From Elioraea tepidiphila DSM 17972 (GTDB lineage: Bacteria; Pseudomonadota; Alphaproteobacteria; Acetobacterales; Acetobacteraceae), in NCBI RefSeq assembly GCF_000378465.1, contig NZ_KB899918.1:62001-126000 (forward strand): a DNA stretch of 64,000 nucleotides, read 5' to 3'. Below, piece after piece: positions 55,826 to 64,000 of the stretch. How positions within the stretch are numbered: position 1 is the stretch's first letter; each line of letters opens with the position of its first letter. The translations under genes were made by a program, and so were the position numbers. Below the pieces are notes generated by a model that ran no database searches, was not told the origin of the DNA, and was given only the letters and a program-made list of their open reading frames with translations.

Positions 55826-57068
55826 ACCGGAGCGCCTCGACCGGATCGAGCCGCGCGGCGCGGAAGGCCGGGTAGAGCGTGGCGGCGAGCGAGAGCCCGA
55901 GCGCCATCAGCGTCACCTGCAGCACCTCGTTCGGATCGACCACCGCCGGCAGCCGCGAGAGGAAGTAGATCTCGGCCTGGAACAGCTCCTGGCCGGTGAG
56001 TCCCTGGAGCCATTGCCGGATCGTCTCGATGTTGAGCGAGAAGGCGAGGCCTAGCGCGACCCCGATCACCGTGCCGAGCACGCCGATCGAGGCGCCGCAC
56101 ATCAGGAAGATGCGCATCACCGCGCCCTTGGTCGCGCCCATGGTGCGCAGGATCGCGATGTCGCGGCCCTTGTCCTTCACCAGCATCACCAGCGAAGAGA
56201 TGATGTTGAAGGCGGCGACCAGGATGATCAGGGTCAGGATCAGGAACATCACGTTCCGCTCGACCTGCACGGCCTGGAAGAACGAGGAGTTCGCCTGCTG
56301 CCAATCGAGGATGCGCACAGGTTGTTCGCGCAGGGCATCGCGGATGGCGAAGGCCACCTGGCGCACCCGTGTCGGGTCCTCGACGAACACCTCGACCTGG
56401 GTCGCCGCCCCCTGCTGGCGGAAATAGGCCTGCGCCGTCTCGAACGGCAGGAACACATAGGAGGAGTCGTATTCGTACATACCGACCTCGAACAGGCCGA
56501 CGATGGTGTAGGCCACCACGCGCGGCACCGTGCCGAACGCGGTGACCTGGCCCTGCGGCGAGACGAGGCTGATCCGCTCGCCCACGCGCAGGCCGAGGCG
56601 GGACGCGAGCCGCGTGCCGATCAGGATGGCGTCCTCGCCTTCGAAGCGATCGAGCGAGCCGGCGACGATGTTGTCGGCGATGATCGCACGCGCGCGCAGA
56701 TCCTCGGGTCGCACGCCGCGCGCGAGCACGCCCGAGGCCCCGCCCCGCTCGCCGGTGGCGAGCACCTGACCCTCCACGATCGGGATCGCCTGCACCACGC
56801 CGGGTACGCGGCGGATGCGCTCGGCGGCCGCATCGAAGTCGGTGAGCGGGCCGGCGGCGCCATAGACGCCGAGATGTCCGTTCAGTCCGAGGATCTTGCC
56901 GAGCAGCTCCTGGCGGAACCCGTTCATGACGCTCATGACGATGATCAGCGTCGCGACCCCGAGCGCGATGCCGGCGAGAGAGAACGCCGCGATCACGCTG
57001 ACGAAGCCTTCCGCCTTGCGCGCGCGCAGATAGCGGAAGGCGACCATCCGCTCGAAGGGGCCGAACAT
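55818..57068 (-). CDS. lolC: LolC/LolE lipoprotein-releasing permease
   Basis: 416 residues. MacB/LolCE architecture: one helix at 25-50 ([23 protein letters not shown]), a large periplasmic domain (about 55-255), then three helices near 275-300, 325-350 and 380-400. The N-terminal [20 protein letters not shown] is the LolC/E signature. Only one permease gene is present, so it may work as a homodimer (LolF type). Starts 14 bases after proS. Confidence 0.92.
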   Translation of the reverse strand: MFGPFERMVAFRYLRARKAEGFVSVIAAFSLAGIALGVATLIIVMSVMNGFRQELLGKILGLNGHLGVYGAAGPLTDFDAAAERIRRVPGVVQAIPIVEGQVLATGERGGASGVLARGVRPEDLRARAIIADNIVAGSLDRFEGEDAILIGTRLASRLGLRVGERISLVSPQGQVTAFGTVPRVVAYTIVGLFEVGMYEYDSSYVFLPFETAQAYFRQQGAATQVEVFVEDPTRVRQVAFAIRDALREQPVRILDWQQANSSFFQAVQVERNVMFLILTLIILVAAFNIISSLVMLVKDKGRDIAILRTMGATKGAVMRIFLMCGASIGVLGTVIGVALGLAFSLNIETIRQWLQGLTGQELFQAEIYFLSRLPAVVDPNEVLQVTLMALGLSLAATLYPAFRAARLDPVEALRYE

Positions 57069-57082
57069 GGCGCGCTAACGTC

Positions 57083-58399
57083 TCAGCCGAGCAGGCGTTC
57101 CAGCACCGCGTCGCGATCGAGCTCGTGTCGCTCGCCCCCCTTGCGGCGCTTGAGCTCGGCGCGTCCCGCAGCCGCCCCGCGCGGGCCAACGACCACCTGC
57201 CAGGGCAGGCCGATCAGATCCATGTCGGCGAACTTCACGCCCGCCCGCTCCTCGCGGTCGTCATACAGCACCTCGGTGCCCGCGTTGCGCAGCGCGGCGT
57301 AGATGTCGTCGCAGAGCGCTTCGGTCGCGACGTCCCCAGGTTTGAGGTTGATCAGCCCGACGCGGAACGGTGCCACGGTCTCCGGCCAGATGATCCCGGC
57401 CTCGTCGTGGCTCGCCTCGATGATCGCGCCGACCAGCCGCGACACGCCGATGCCGTAGCTGCCCATCTCCGGGTGGATCGGCTTGCCGTCCGGTCCCTGC
57501 ACCGTCACCCCCATCGGCTTGGAGTACTTGGTGCCGAAATAGAAGATGTGGCCGACCTCGATGCCGCGCGCCTCGACGCGCTGCCCATCGGCGAGCGCGC
57601 CGAAGGCGATGGGGTCGTGCTTCTCGTCGGTCGCGGCGTAGAGCGAGGTCCAGGAATCGACGAGCGGCTGCAAATCGGACTCGTAGTCCACCGCCTCGCC
57701 CAGGATGTCGCGCTCGACGAGATCGCGATGCACGAACACCTGGCTCTCGCCCGTCTCGGCGAGGATGATGAACTCGTGGGAGAGATCGCCGCCGATCGGG
57801 CCGGTATCGGCACGCATCGGGATCGCCTTCAGGCCGAGCCGGGCGAAGGTGCGCAGATAGGCGACGAACATGCGGTTGTAGCTCCGTCGCGCGCCGGCCT
57901 GATCGAGATCGAAGGAGTAGCTGTCCTTCATCAGGAACTCGCGCCCGCGCATCACGCCGAAGCGCGGCCGCACCTCGTCGCGGAACTTCCACTGGATGTG
58001 GTAGAGCATCAGCGGCAGGTTGCGGTACGACTTCACATAGGCGCGGAAGATGTCGCTGACCATCTCCTCGTTGGTCGGCCCGTAGAGCAGCTCGCGCTCG
58101 TGGCGGTCGCGCAGGCGCAGCATCTCCTTGCCGTAGTCCTCGTAGCGTCCGCTCTCCTTCCACAGCTCCGCCGGCTGGATAGTCGGCATCAGAAGCTCAT
58201 GGCAGCCGGCCGCATCCTGCTCCTCGCGCACGATGCGTGCGATGTTGGTGAGCACGCGGTGGCCGAGCGGCAGCCAGGAATAGATCCCGGCAGCCTGCTG
58301 GCGGATCATCCCCGCGCGCAGCATCAGCCGGTGCGAGACGATCTGCGCCTCGGCCGGCGTCTCCTTGAGCGTGGGCAGGAAGTAGCGAGAAAGGCGCAT
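57083..58399 (-). CDS. proS: Prolyl-tRNA synthetase, short type
   Basis: 438 residues, class II synthetase. Motif 1 region at [23 protein letters not shown], motif 2 [25 protein letters not shown], motif 3 near [13 protein letters not shown], and a C-terminal anticodon domain from about 345 ([14 protein letters not shown]). It lacks the ~180-residue editing insert, as in alphaproteobacteria, in line with a free YbaK-type deacylase in this window. In a proS-lolC-lolD run. Confidence 0.96.
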   Translation of the reverse strand: MRLSRYFLPTLKETPAEAQIVSHRLMLRAGMIRQQAAGIYSWLPLGHRVLTNIARIVREEQDAAGCHELLMPTIQPAELWKESGRYEDYGKEMLRLRDRHERELLYGPTNEEMVSDIFRAYVKSYRNLPLMLYHIQWKFRDEVRPRFGVMRGREFLMKDSYSFDLDQAGARRSYNRMFVAYLRTFARLGLKAIPMRADTGPIGGDLSHEFIILAETGESQVFVHRDLVERDILGEAVDYESDLQPLVDSWTSLYAATDEKHDPIAFGALADGQRVEARGIEVGHIFYFGTKYSKPMGVTVQGPDGKPIHPEMGSYGIGVSRLVGAIIEASHDEAGIIWPETVAPFRVGLINLKPGDVATEALCDDIYAALRNAGTEVLYDDREERAGVKFADMDLIGLPWQVVVGPRGAAAGRAELKRRKGGERHELDRDAVLERLLG

Positions 58400-58470
58400 C
58401 GCGTCGCGGCATCCCGGATGGCGGAAGGGCCGCGCACACTAACGGCGCCGCGGCGTTCCGTCACGCGGGC

Positions 58471-58860
58471 TCAGCGGCGGCGGGCGGCGGCGCAGGCGGC
58501 GGCGAGCCCGGCCGCGGCGTCGGGCGCGATCGGGCGGCCGTTGAACAGCACCGTGCCGTTGTCGATCTCGATGACGCCGAGCGGCAGATCGGCGATCAGA
58601 TCCGGCGGCAGGCCGAGCCGTTCGCGCAGATCCACGCCGAGATAGATCGCGAACCGCTCCGGCACGATCGGCACGGCCGGATTGAGATCGGCCGGCGCCA
58701 CGCTTCGCCCCCGCACATCCACGCCTGGCCGATACACCACATCGGGCGCGGGAACGTGGCGCTCAAGCCGCCGGCAGTCCCACTCACTGATCGTCTGCGC
58801 CGCAGCGGGGAGCGTGCCAGCGGCCACCAGCAAGATCGCTGCGATCAGGGCGCGGTGCAC
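58471..58860 (-). CDS. Unknown exported protein, 129 residues
   Basis: Not recognised. From the GTG at 58860 the first 19-20 residues are a classic signal peptide (RALIAAILLVAAGTLPAAA, cleavage before QT); TTG 58896 would add 12 polar residues. The mature part has one Cys (EWDCRRLERH) and otherwise mixes short strands with prolines: VPAPDVVYRPGVDVRG, AIYLGVDLRERLGLPPDL, then VIEIDNGTVLFNGRP. Probably periplasmic. It lies 71 bases upstream of proS on the same strand, and behind the structured region at 58.9 kb. Confidence 0.7.
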   Translation of the reverse strand: MHRALIAAILLVAAGTLPAAAQTISEWDCRRLERHVPAPDVVYRPGVDVRGRSVAPADLNPAVPIVPERFAIYLGVDLRERLGLPPDLIADLPLGVIEIDNGTVLFNGRPIAPDAAAGLAAACAAARRR

Positions 58861-58940
58861 GGCATCTTCTTTCGCTTTGCTGCGGTGCAGCGACAAATAT
58901 CGTTCGCAAGCCTATGGACGGGCGGTTTACGTTCCGCTAA

Positions 58941-58976
58941 CAAGAAAAGGGCCGCGCGCCTCGCAGCGCACGGCCC
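58941..58976 (-). terminator. Rho-independent terminator, minus strand
   Basis: Minus-strand stem GGGCCG-U-GCGC with GCGC-G-CGGCCC, loop UGCGAG, then UUUUCUUG. The stem is 11 pairs with one U-G wobble that forms only on the minus strand, which fixes the direction. It ends either the coaX-rnj-DUF1467 transcript or a short RNA starting near the FNR box. Confidence 0.75.
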
Positions 58977-58982
58977 AAGTTT

Positions 58983-59146
58983 AGGGAGGAAACGCCAGTC
59001 ACACGGCAGGAAGAGGAACAGCCCTCTTCCTGTCGCTGATTTTCGCGCGTGCGCCGACGGCGGGGCAACAGCAAACTCAGCAATCGCGGCGCTTTTTTCG
59101 TCAATTCAACCATTGATTGCTCAAAACGCAGGCATCCGGCTCATCG
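58983..59146 (-). ncRNA. Candidate FNR-linked small RNA with anti-Shine-Dalgarno stretch
   Basis: From about 59146 (a start placed by FNR-box spacing) to the terminator at 58941. It would carry the perfect hairpin at 59007-59032 and a single-stranded UCCUCCCU (58990-58983) that could pair with ribosome-binding sites, as in alphaproteobacterial anti-SD small RNAs. No -10 hexamer is clear. It is a hypothesis from layout only; the feature span shows the body up to the anti-SD stretch. Confidence 0.35.
59007..59032. repeat. Perfect 10-base hairpin
   Basis: CAGGAAGAGG, six-base loop, CCTCTTCCTG. The longest perfect short-loop hairpin noticed in the window. It sits in the middle of the structured intergenic region. 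Confidence 0.7.
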
Positions 59147-59180
59147 TTTGTGCAAGTTCTGGCCGCGCTCTGAGCAGGAT

Positions 59181-59194
59181 TTGATCAAGATCAA
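59181..59194. promoter_or_regulatory. FNR/FixK-type box TTGAT-N4-ATCAA
   Basis: TTGAT (59181-59185), four bases, ATCAA (59190-59194): a perfect match to the anaerobic-regulator consensus. It lies across the 3' end of the DUF1467 gene, so the only target downstream on the minus strand is the intergenic region and the exported-protein gene beyond it. Confidence 0.6.
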
Positions 59195-59433
59195 GGATGG
59201 TCGCGAAAACTGATCAAGTCTGACTCCACCACGGCCCAGATGCCGAGCCAGACCACACCCGAAACCAGCGTGGTCACCAGCACCTTGCGCCACAGCAGCG
59301 GCCGTTCCGGCGCGCCGCGGAAATGTGTCTTCTCCTCCGGGTCGGTCACCGGCCGGGTCCAGAACGGCAGCACGGCGAACAGCACGGTCCACCAGACCAA
59401 GGCATAGACGACGAGGCCGGTGAACCAGTTCAT
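59191..59433 (-). CDS. DUF1467 membrane protein
   Basis: 80 residues from the ATG giving MNWFTGLVVYALVWWTVLFAV; the open frame upstream lies over rnj. Two membrane helices (the first in that N-terminus, the second LVTTLVSGVVWLGIWAVV), with a conserved PFWTRPVTDPEEKTHFRGAPE between them. Found beside rnj and proS in many alphaproteobacteria; function unknown. Starts seven bases after the rnj stop. Confidence 0.85.
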   Translation of the reverse strand: MNWFTGLVVYALVWWTVLFAVLPFWTRPVTDPEEKTHFRGAPERPLLWRKVLVTTLVSGVVWLGIWAVVESDLISFRDHP

Positions 59434-59440
59434 CGAGGTC

Positions 59441-61099
59441 TCACCGTCCGATCCGCATGACATGCACTTCGATGCCGGGCCGCTTCTGCCACAGCGCCCG
59501 CCGCAGCAGGCCGCGGAGCGCACCGCGCGCCGCCTCGGCCACCGCCTCGTCATCCCGGCGGACAGGGGCGGGCAGGCCTGAGACAGCCGCCATCAGGTCG
59601 TCGGCAAGGCCCTCAGCGGCGCCGTTCATCGCCGCGTCGAACACACCGGGGCCGGTGATGCGGGGCCGCCCAAGGACCCGCCCGGCCTCGTCAAGCGCGA
59701 GCGAAGCGATCACCACACCGTGCTCGAGCATGCGCCGCCGCGCCGCCAGCACCTCGCCGCCGATCGGCAGGAGACGGTCGCCATCCACGGCGAGCTTGCC
59801 GGCCGGTGCGCTGTCCACGACCGTCACTGGGCCGGGAGCGAGGCGCAAGATGTCGCCGTCATCGATCACGTGCGGGATCGCGCCGAGCGCGCGCGCGAGC
59901 TCGGCATGCTCGGTCATGTGGCGCCATTCGCCGTGCACCGGCACGACATGCTTCGGCCGCACCAGCGCGTACATGCGGCGCAGCTCGTCGCGCGCCGGAT
60001 GGCCGGAGACGTGCACCATGTGATCGCGCTCGGTCATGACGGTCACGCCGCGCCGCGCGAACTGGTCCTGCACGCGCAGGATCGCCCGCTCGTTGCCCGG
60101 GATCACGCGCGAGGAGTAGATCACTGTGTCGCCCTCGCCGAGCGAGACGTTCGGATGGTTGTCCGCCGCGATGCGCGAGAGCGCCGAGCGCGGCTCGCCC
60201 TGGCTGCCCGCGACCAGGAACAGCACGGAATCGTCGGGCAGGTAGCCCGCCTCGTCCTCCTCGACGAACTCGGGCAGCGTCGCGAGATAGCCGGTCTCGC
60301 GCGCGGCGGCGATGATGTTGCGGAAGGCGCGCCCGACGATCGCGACACTGCGGCCGGCGCTTTGCGCCGCGAGCGCGATCGATTCGATCCGCGCGACATT
60401 GGTCGAGAAGCAGGTGACGGCCACCCGCCCCTTCAGCCGGCGGATCAGCGCGCCGAGATTGCGCCGCACCTCGGACTCGCTACCCGAATGTCCCTCGACC
60501 ATCGCGTTGGTGCTGTCGCACACCATCACGTCCACACCCTCGTCGCCGAGCGCGGCGAGAGCGGCCTCGTCGGTCGGCGGGCCGATCAGCGGGTGCGGAT
60601 CGAGCTTCCAGTCTCCCGTATGCAGCACCAGGCCGTGCCGCGTACGGATCGCCACCGCCTGCGCCTCGGGGATCGAGTGCGCCATGCGGATGAAGCGCAG
60701 ATGGAACGGATCGAGCGTGAGCTCCGCACCGAGGTCCAGCGTCGTCAAGGGTACCCGCCCGAGGAGTTGGCGCTCGGCGAGCTTGCGGCGCAGCACCGCC
60801 GCCGCGAAGGGGCTCGCGTAGACGGGACATTCGAGCGCGGGCCACAGCCAGGCGACCGCGCCGAGATGATCCTCGTGCCCGTGGGTGATGATCAGCGCGC
60901 GGAGGTTCCGTTTGCGCTCGGCCAGGAAGCCCACGTCCGGCACCATGATCTCGATATCGGGCCGCGCCGCGTCGCCGAAGCCGATGCCGCAATCGATCGC
61001 GAGCCAGGCGCCATCGGCGTGGTAGAGATTCAGGTTCATGCCGATCTCGCCGGTCCCGCCCAGCGGCAGGAAGGCGAGGTCGTCGCGGGCTAATGTCAC
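59441..61099 (-). CDS. rnj: Ribonuclease J
   Basis: 552 residues, GTG start in a GTGA overlap with the coaX stop. MBL-beta-CASP nuclease: [17 protein letters not shown], zinc site [11 protein letters not shown], later [11 protein letters not shown] (Asp), CDSTNA in the beta-CASP part, and [19 protein letters not shown] with [10 protein letters not shown]. The C-terminal domain follows about residue 450. It degrades and matures RNA from 5' ends and internally; main alphaproteobacterial role in mRNA and rRNA processing. Confidence 0.95.
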   Translation of the reverse strand: MTLARDDLAFLPLGGTGEIGMNLNLYHADGAWLAIDCGIGFGDAARPDIEIMVPDVGFLAERKRNLRALIITHGHEDHLGAVAWLWPALECPVYASPFAAAVLRRKLAERQLLGRVPLTTLDLGAELTLDPFHLRFIRMAHSIPEAQAVAIRTRHGLVLHTGDWKLDPHPLIGPPTDEAALAALGDEGVDVMVCDSTNAMVEGHSGSESEVRRNLGALIRRLKGRVAVTCFSTNVARIESIALAAQSAGRSVAIVGRAFRNIIAAARETGYLATLPEFVEEDEAGYLPDDSVLFLVAGSQGEPRSALSRIAADNHPNVSLGEGDTVIYSSRVIPGNERAILRVQDQFARRGVTVMTERDHMVHVSGHPARDELRRMYALVRPKHVVPVHGEWRHMTEHAELARALGAIPHVIDDGDILRLAPGPVTVVDSAPAGKLAVDGDRLLPIGGEVLAARRRMLEHGVVIASLALDEAGRVLGRPRITGPGVFDAAMNGAAEGLADDLMAAVSGLPAPVRRDDEAVAEAARGALRGLLRRALWQKRPGIEVHVMRIGR

Positions 61100-61872
61100 G
61101 CTGTGGCCTTCATGTTGCGCTCGGCGAGCAGGACGAGCCCGTCGAGGGTCAGATCCGCATCGAGATGGTGGATGGCGGGCGTGCCGTCCATGAACAACGG
61201 CGCGAGCCCGCCGGTCGCGATCACGGTCAATCTCTGATCGAGCTCAGCCTCGATCCGGCGCGCAATGCCCTCGATCAGCCCCACGTAGCCCCAGTACACG
61301 CCGGACTGCATGGCGGGCACCGTCGATCGGCCGACGACCGATTGCGGCCGGCCGATGCTGATGCGCGGCAGCGCCGCCGCCGCGCGGTGCAGCGCGTCGA
61401 GCGAGAGATTGATCCCCGGCGCGATCACGCCGCCGATGTAGTCGCCCGCGGCGTCGACGACATCGAATGTGGTGGCGGTGCCGAAATCGATCACCGCGAG
61501 CGGGCGCGGATAGCGCATGCGCGCGGCCAGCGCGTTGACGAGGCGGTCGGCGCCGACCTCGCGCGGATTGTCGGTGCGGATCGCGAAGCCCCAGTCGAGA
61601 TCCGAGCGCGTCACCATCGCCTCGACACCGAAGCGGTCGCGGCAGAGTCGGCGCAGGTTGTAGAGCGCGTTCGGCACCACGCAGGCGATCGCCGCGGCGT
61701 CGATATCGGCGGGGCCGAGCCCGTCCCAGGCCATCAGCTGCAGCAGCCAGACCGCGTATTCGTCGGCCGTGCGGTCGGCCACCGTGGCGATGCGCCAGCG
61801 GCCGCGCCAGGCGGCGCCGTCCCAGACCGCGAACACCACATTCGTGTTGCCGGCATCGATGGCGAGCAGCAT
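61096..61872 (-). CDS. coaX: Type III pantothenate kinase
   Basis: 258 residues from the ATG beginning [19 protein letters not shown] (phosphate loop). Then [16 protein letters not shown] with catalytic Asp, [14 protein letters not shown], and ATGGLAPLF near the end. Phosphorylates pantothenate, first step of CoA synthesis. Five bases downstream of birA. A longer open frame upstream is not used because the fold begins here. Confidence 0.95.
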   Translation of the reverse strand: MLLAIDAGNTNVVFAVWDGAAWRGRWRIATVADRTADEYAVWLLQLMAWDGLGPADIDAAAIACVVPNALYNLRRLCRDRFGVEAMVTRSDLDWGFAIRTDNPREVGADRLVNALAARMRYPRPLAVIDFGTATTFDVVDAAGDYIGGVIAPGINLSLDALHRAAAALPRISIGRPQSVVGRSTVPAMQSGVYWGYVGLIEGIARRIEAELDQRLTVIATGGLAPLFMDGTPAIHHLDADLTLDGLVLLAERNMKATA

Positions 61873-61876
61873 CCGA

Positions 61877-62614
61877 TCAGCCTCCCGCGAAGACGTCGCC
61901 GGCGATGATCCGGCGCGTCCGACCATCCTCGAGCGACACGAGCAAGGCCCCGTCGGTGTCGAGCCCGGCATAGCGGCCGCTGACCGGTCCGGCAGGCAAG
62001 CGCACCGTGATCGCGGTGCCGTGGGGCTGGGCGCGGCGTTGCCAGGCCGCGACGATCGCGCCGAATCCGTCCACGCGCGCGCGCCCGCTCCAGGCGATCA
62101 GCCGCTCCAGGATCGCCTCGGCGAGCGTGTCCGGCGCCGGCGGTCGCAGACCGAGAGCGGCAAACGAGGTGGCGGGCCGATCGGCGTCGTCGGGATGCGT
62201 GACGAGATTGACGCCGATCCCGGCGACCGCCCATTTCGTGCCGTCAGCGCGTGTGCCGGCCTCGACCAGCACGCCGCCCAGCTTGCGCCCCGCGACGACC
62301 AGATCGTTCGGCCATTTCAGATGCAGGCCGATGCCGTCCGGCAGCAGCGTGGCGAGCGCTTCGGCGATCGCGACACCGGCGAGCAGGCCGAGCCCGCCGG
62401 GTGCGGCAACCGCCTGCGCATCGAGCAGGACGGAGAGATAGAGGTTGCCCGGCGGGGACTGCCAGCGCCGCCCATGCCGCCCGCGGCCTGCCGTCTGCGC
62501 CTCCGCCAGCACCGCGCACCACGGCCCCTCCCCCGCCTCGGCCAGCGCGATCGCGCGGTCGCTGGTGGAGGGCAGACTCGCGTGGCGTTCGATCCGGCCG
62601 TGCGTCTGGCTCAT
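61877..62614 (-). CDS. birA: Biotin-[acetyl-CoA-carboxylase] ligase (monofunctional BirA)
   Basis: 245 residues from the ATG overlapping the nuoN stop (ATGA). Biotin-binding [39 protein letters not shown] and the GIGVNL strand. It has no N-terminal helix-turn-helix, so it cannot act as the biotin repressor. A C-terminal SH3-like domain (about 195-245) is present. Attaches biotin to the carboxylase carrier. Confidence 0.93.
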   Translation of the reverse strand: MSQTHGRIERHASLPSTSDRAIALAEAGEGPWCAVLAEAQTAGRGRHGRRWQSPPGNLYLSVLLDAQAVAAPGGLGLLAGVAIAEALATLLPDGIGLHLKWPNDLVVAGRKLGGVLVEAGTRADGTKWAVAGIGVNLVTHPDDADRPATSFAALGLRPPAPDTLAEAILERLIAWSGRARVDGFGAIVAAWQRRAQPHGTAITVRLPAGPVSGRYAGLDTDGALLVSLEDGRTRRIIAGDVFAGG

Positions 62615-64000
62615 CCCCCGATCAGGGACCGCGCCGCCGTGCCGGCGGCGGCGACGAGCGGCGCGGGCGCAAGGGCGAACAGCGCCGTGAAGATCATCGA
62701 CCCGGCGACCACCACCCCGACCGAGGCGGGACGCGGATCGAATTCGGGCTGCGCAGCGTCGAAGTACATCACCTTGACGATGCGCAGGTAATAGAAGGCC
62801 GACACCACCGACGAGAGCACGCCGATCACCGCGAGCGGCCAGAGCCCCGCCTGCACGGCCGCCATGAACACGTAGAACTTGCCGAAGAACCCGGCGAGCG
62901 GCGGGATGCCGGCCATCGAGAACATGAACACCGAGAATGCGACCGCGAGCCCCGGCGCCGTGGCCCCAAGCCCGGCGAGATCCTCGATGCGCTCGCAGGC
63001 CTGGCCCTTGCGGCGCATGGCGACGATGCAGCCGAAGGTGCCCGCGTTCATGACGATGTAGATCGCCATGTAGACCAGCACGCCGCGGATCCCCTCCTCG
63101 GTGCCGGCGGCGAGTCCGATCAGCGCGTAGCCGACATGGCCGATCGAGGAATACGCCATCAGCCGCTTGATGTTGCTCTGGCCGATCGCGGCGAAGGCGC
63201 CGAGCAGCATCGAAGCGATCGAGATCAGGACGATGATCTGCGTCCACTGTCCCGCCACATCGCCGAACGGGCCGGTCATGACGCGCAGGAACAGTCCGAC
63301 CGCGGCGAGCTTCGGCGCGATCGAGAAGAACGCCGTCACCGGCGTTGGTGCGCCCTCGTAGACATCCGGCGTCCACATGTGGAACGGCACGGCGGAGACC
63401 TTGAAGGCGAGCCCGGCGGCGACGAAACAGAGCCCGGTGATCAGTCCGAGCGAGGGCGGCCCAGCCTCGATCGCGGTGGCGATGCCGGCGAAGCGCGTCG
63501 AGCCCGAGAACCCATACACGAGTGAGCTGCCGTAGAGCAGCATCCCCGAGGCGAGCGCTCCCAGCACGAAGTACTTCAGCCCCGCCTCGGTCGCGCGCAG
63601 ATCGTCGCGGTGGATCGCGGCGAGCACGTAGAGCGAGAGCGAGGACAGTTCGAGCCCGACATAGAGGCTCATCAGGTCGTTCGCCGAAACCATCATCATC
63701 ATGCCGACGGTCGCGAGCAGGACCAGGACGGGGTACTCGAAGCGGTCGATCCGTTCCTTCTCGTTCCAGTCGAGCGAGAGCACGAGGCCGAGCGCGGCCG
63801 CGAGCAGCACCAGCACCTTGGTGAACACCGCGAACTCATCGAGCACGAACAGGCCGTCGAAGGCGATCACGGGCGCGTCCATCGACAGCACGAGCACCGC
63901 GGTCAGCAGCAGCGAGGCCAGCGCCGCCATCGACACGGCGAGGGTGGCGCCACGGCGCATGAAGACGCCGAGCATGAGCGCCGCCATGCCGAGGCAGGCG
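62611..64000 (-). CDS. nuoN: NADH-quinone oxidoreductase subunit N, 5' end outside the window
   Basis: 463 residues visible (458 from the first in-window Met, plus the in-frame codons ACLG before it), so some 20 N-terminal residues are missing. Proton-pumping membrane arm of complex I with about 13 helices left. Signatures: [18 protein letters not shown] with its Glu, then [25 protein letters not shown] with conserved Lys, and [13 protein letters not shown]. It is the last nuo gene, followed directly by birA, as in other alphaproteobacteria. Confidence 0.95.
   Translation of the reverse strand, partial: ACLGMAALMLGVFMRRGATLAVSMAALASLLLTAVLVLSMDAPVIAFDGLFVLDEFAVFTKVLVLLAAALGLVLSLDWNEKERIDRFEYPVLVLLATVGMMMMVSANDLMSLYVGLELSSLSLYVLAAIHRDDLRATEAGLKYFVLGALASGMLLYGSSLVYGFSGSTRFAGIATAIEAGPPSLGLITGLCFVAAGLAFKVSAVPFHMWTPDVYEGAPTPVTAFFSIAPKLAAVGLFLRVMTGPFGDVAGQWTQIIVLISIASMLLGAFAAIGQSNIKRLMAYSSIGHVGYALIGLAAGTEEGIRGVLVYMAIYIVMNAGTFGCIVAMRRKGQACERIEDLAGLGATAPGLAVAFSVFMFSMAGIPPLAGFFGKFYVFMAAVQAGLWPLAVIGVLSSVVSAFYYLRIVKVMYFDAAQPEFDPRPASVGVVVAGSMIFTALFALAPAPLVAAAGTAARSLIGG

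Larger units (their letters stand above)
58861..59190. other. Structured intergenic region without a gene
   Basis: About 330 bases with no credible open frame between the exported-protein gene and DUF1467. It holds, from right to left, an FNR-type box (59181-59194), a perfect 10-base hairpin (59007-59032), an unpaired CCTCCC on the minus strand (58984-58989), and a minus-strand terminator (58941-58976). The ordering resembles a small-RNA gene on the minus strand. Confidence 0.6.

Noticed and set aside
58924-58939. CtrA-like TTAC-N7-CTAA in front of the exported-protein gene
   Set aside because: Two mismatches to the core; not distinguishable from chance.
58981-59036. Plus-strand AGGGAGGAAAC as a ribosome site for a short gene
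   Set aside because: No ATG, GTG or TTG at a suitable distance and the frame closes within about 15 codons.
59051-59098. Plus-strand terminator: GCGCCG ... CGGCGC followed by six T
   Set aside because: Stem of only six pairs with a 30-base loop, and no plus-strand gene ends here.

Overview
The window is one continuous stretch of chromosome from a high-GC alphaproteobacterium. The best guess is a Rhodospirillales/Acetobacteraceae-type organism (inference). The signs are: dusB followed by ntrBC and ntrYX; a dat/hfq/hflX block; RNase J in a nuoN-birA-coaX-rnj-DUF1467 series; a bifunctional IspDF; the short ProS; LpxI instead of LpxH; and a perfect CtrA-type box. Codon use is uniform. I saw no insertion sequence, integrase, phage gene, CRISPR array, tRNA or rRNA. 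Coding density is very high and many genes overlap by 1 to 8 bases. The first gene (dapA) lacks two bases at its 5' end, and the last (nuoN) runs off the right edge.

Layout. 1-4.7 kb: dapA and smpB, a META-domain envelope protein, an EamA exporter and ispDF. 4.7-12.1 kb: the nitrogen-regulation operon dusB-ntrB-ntrC-ntrY-ntrX. 12.1-19.7 kb: VOC protein, YbaK-type deacylase, D-amino-acid aminotransferase, HAD phosphatase, hfq, hflX, then groES without groEL, an inositol-phosphatase-like enzyme, a thioesterase, pirin and an unknown gene with a CRP-like palindrome in front. 19.7-27.6 kb (minus): a housekeeping operon mltB-like, dacA-like, tmk, holB, metG, tatD, MBL hydrolase, then mazG. 27.8-34.3 kb: an MmgE/PrpD enzyme, a 50-residue membrane protein, comEC, gltX, DUF3429 and a CtrA-box coiled-coil gene. 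34.3-38.6 kb (minus): dnaE, maoC, gloA. 38.6-52.4 kb (minus): the classic rpsB-tsf-pyrH-frr-uppS-cdsA-dxr-rseP-bamA-ompH-lpxD-fabZ-lpxA-lpxI cluster, without lpxB. 52.4-54.2 kb: a subtilase with a separate small I9-like partner. 54.2-58.4 kb: panE-like, lolD, lolC/E, proS. 58.4-64 kb: a small periplasmic protein, a structured intergenic region with an FNR box, DUF1467, rnj, coaX, birA, nuoN.

How the genes work together. Most of the window builds and maintains the cell envelope. MEP-pathway isoprenoids (ispDF, dxr) feed UppS. CdsA makes phospholipid precursor, LpxD/A/I and FabZ make lipid A and fatty acids, BamA/OmpH assemble the outer membrane, LolCD exports lipoproteins, and DacA/MltB-type enzymes trim peptidoglycan. 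These sit among translation genes (rpsB, tsf, frr, metG, gltX, proS, smpB) and replication genes (dnaE, holB, tmk).

The least ordinary loci are the intergenic region at 58.9-59.2 kb (FNR box, hairpin, unpaired anti-Shine-Dalgarno stretch, intrinsic terminator: a possible small RNA), the subtilase/I9 pair, and the two unknown genes preceded by near-ideal CRP-type and CtrA-type sites. All function calls come from reading motifs by eye; no database search was possible.
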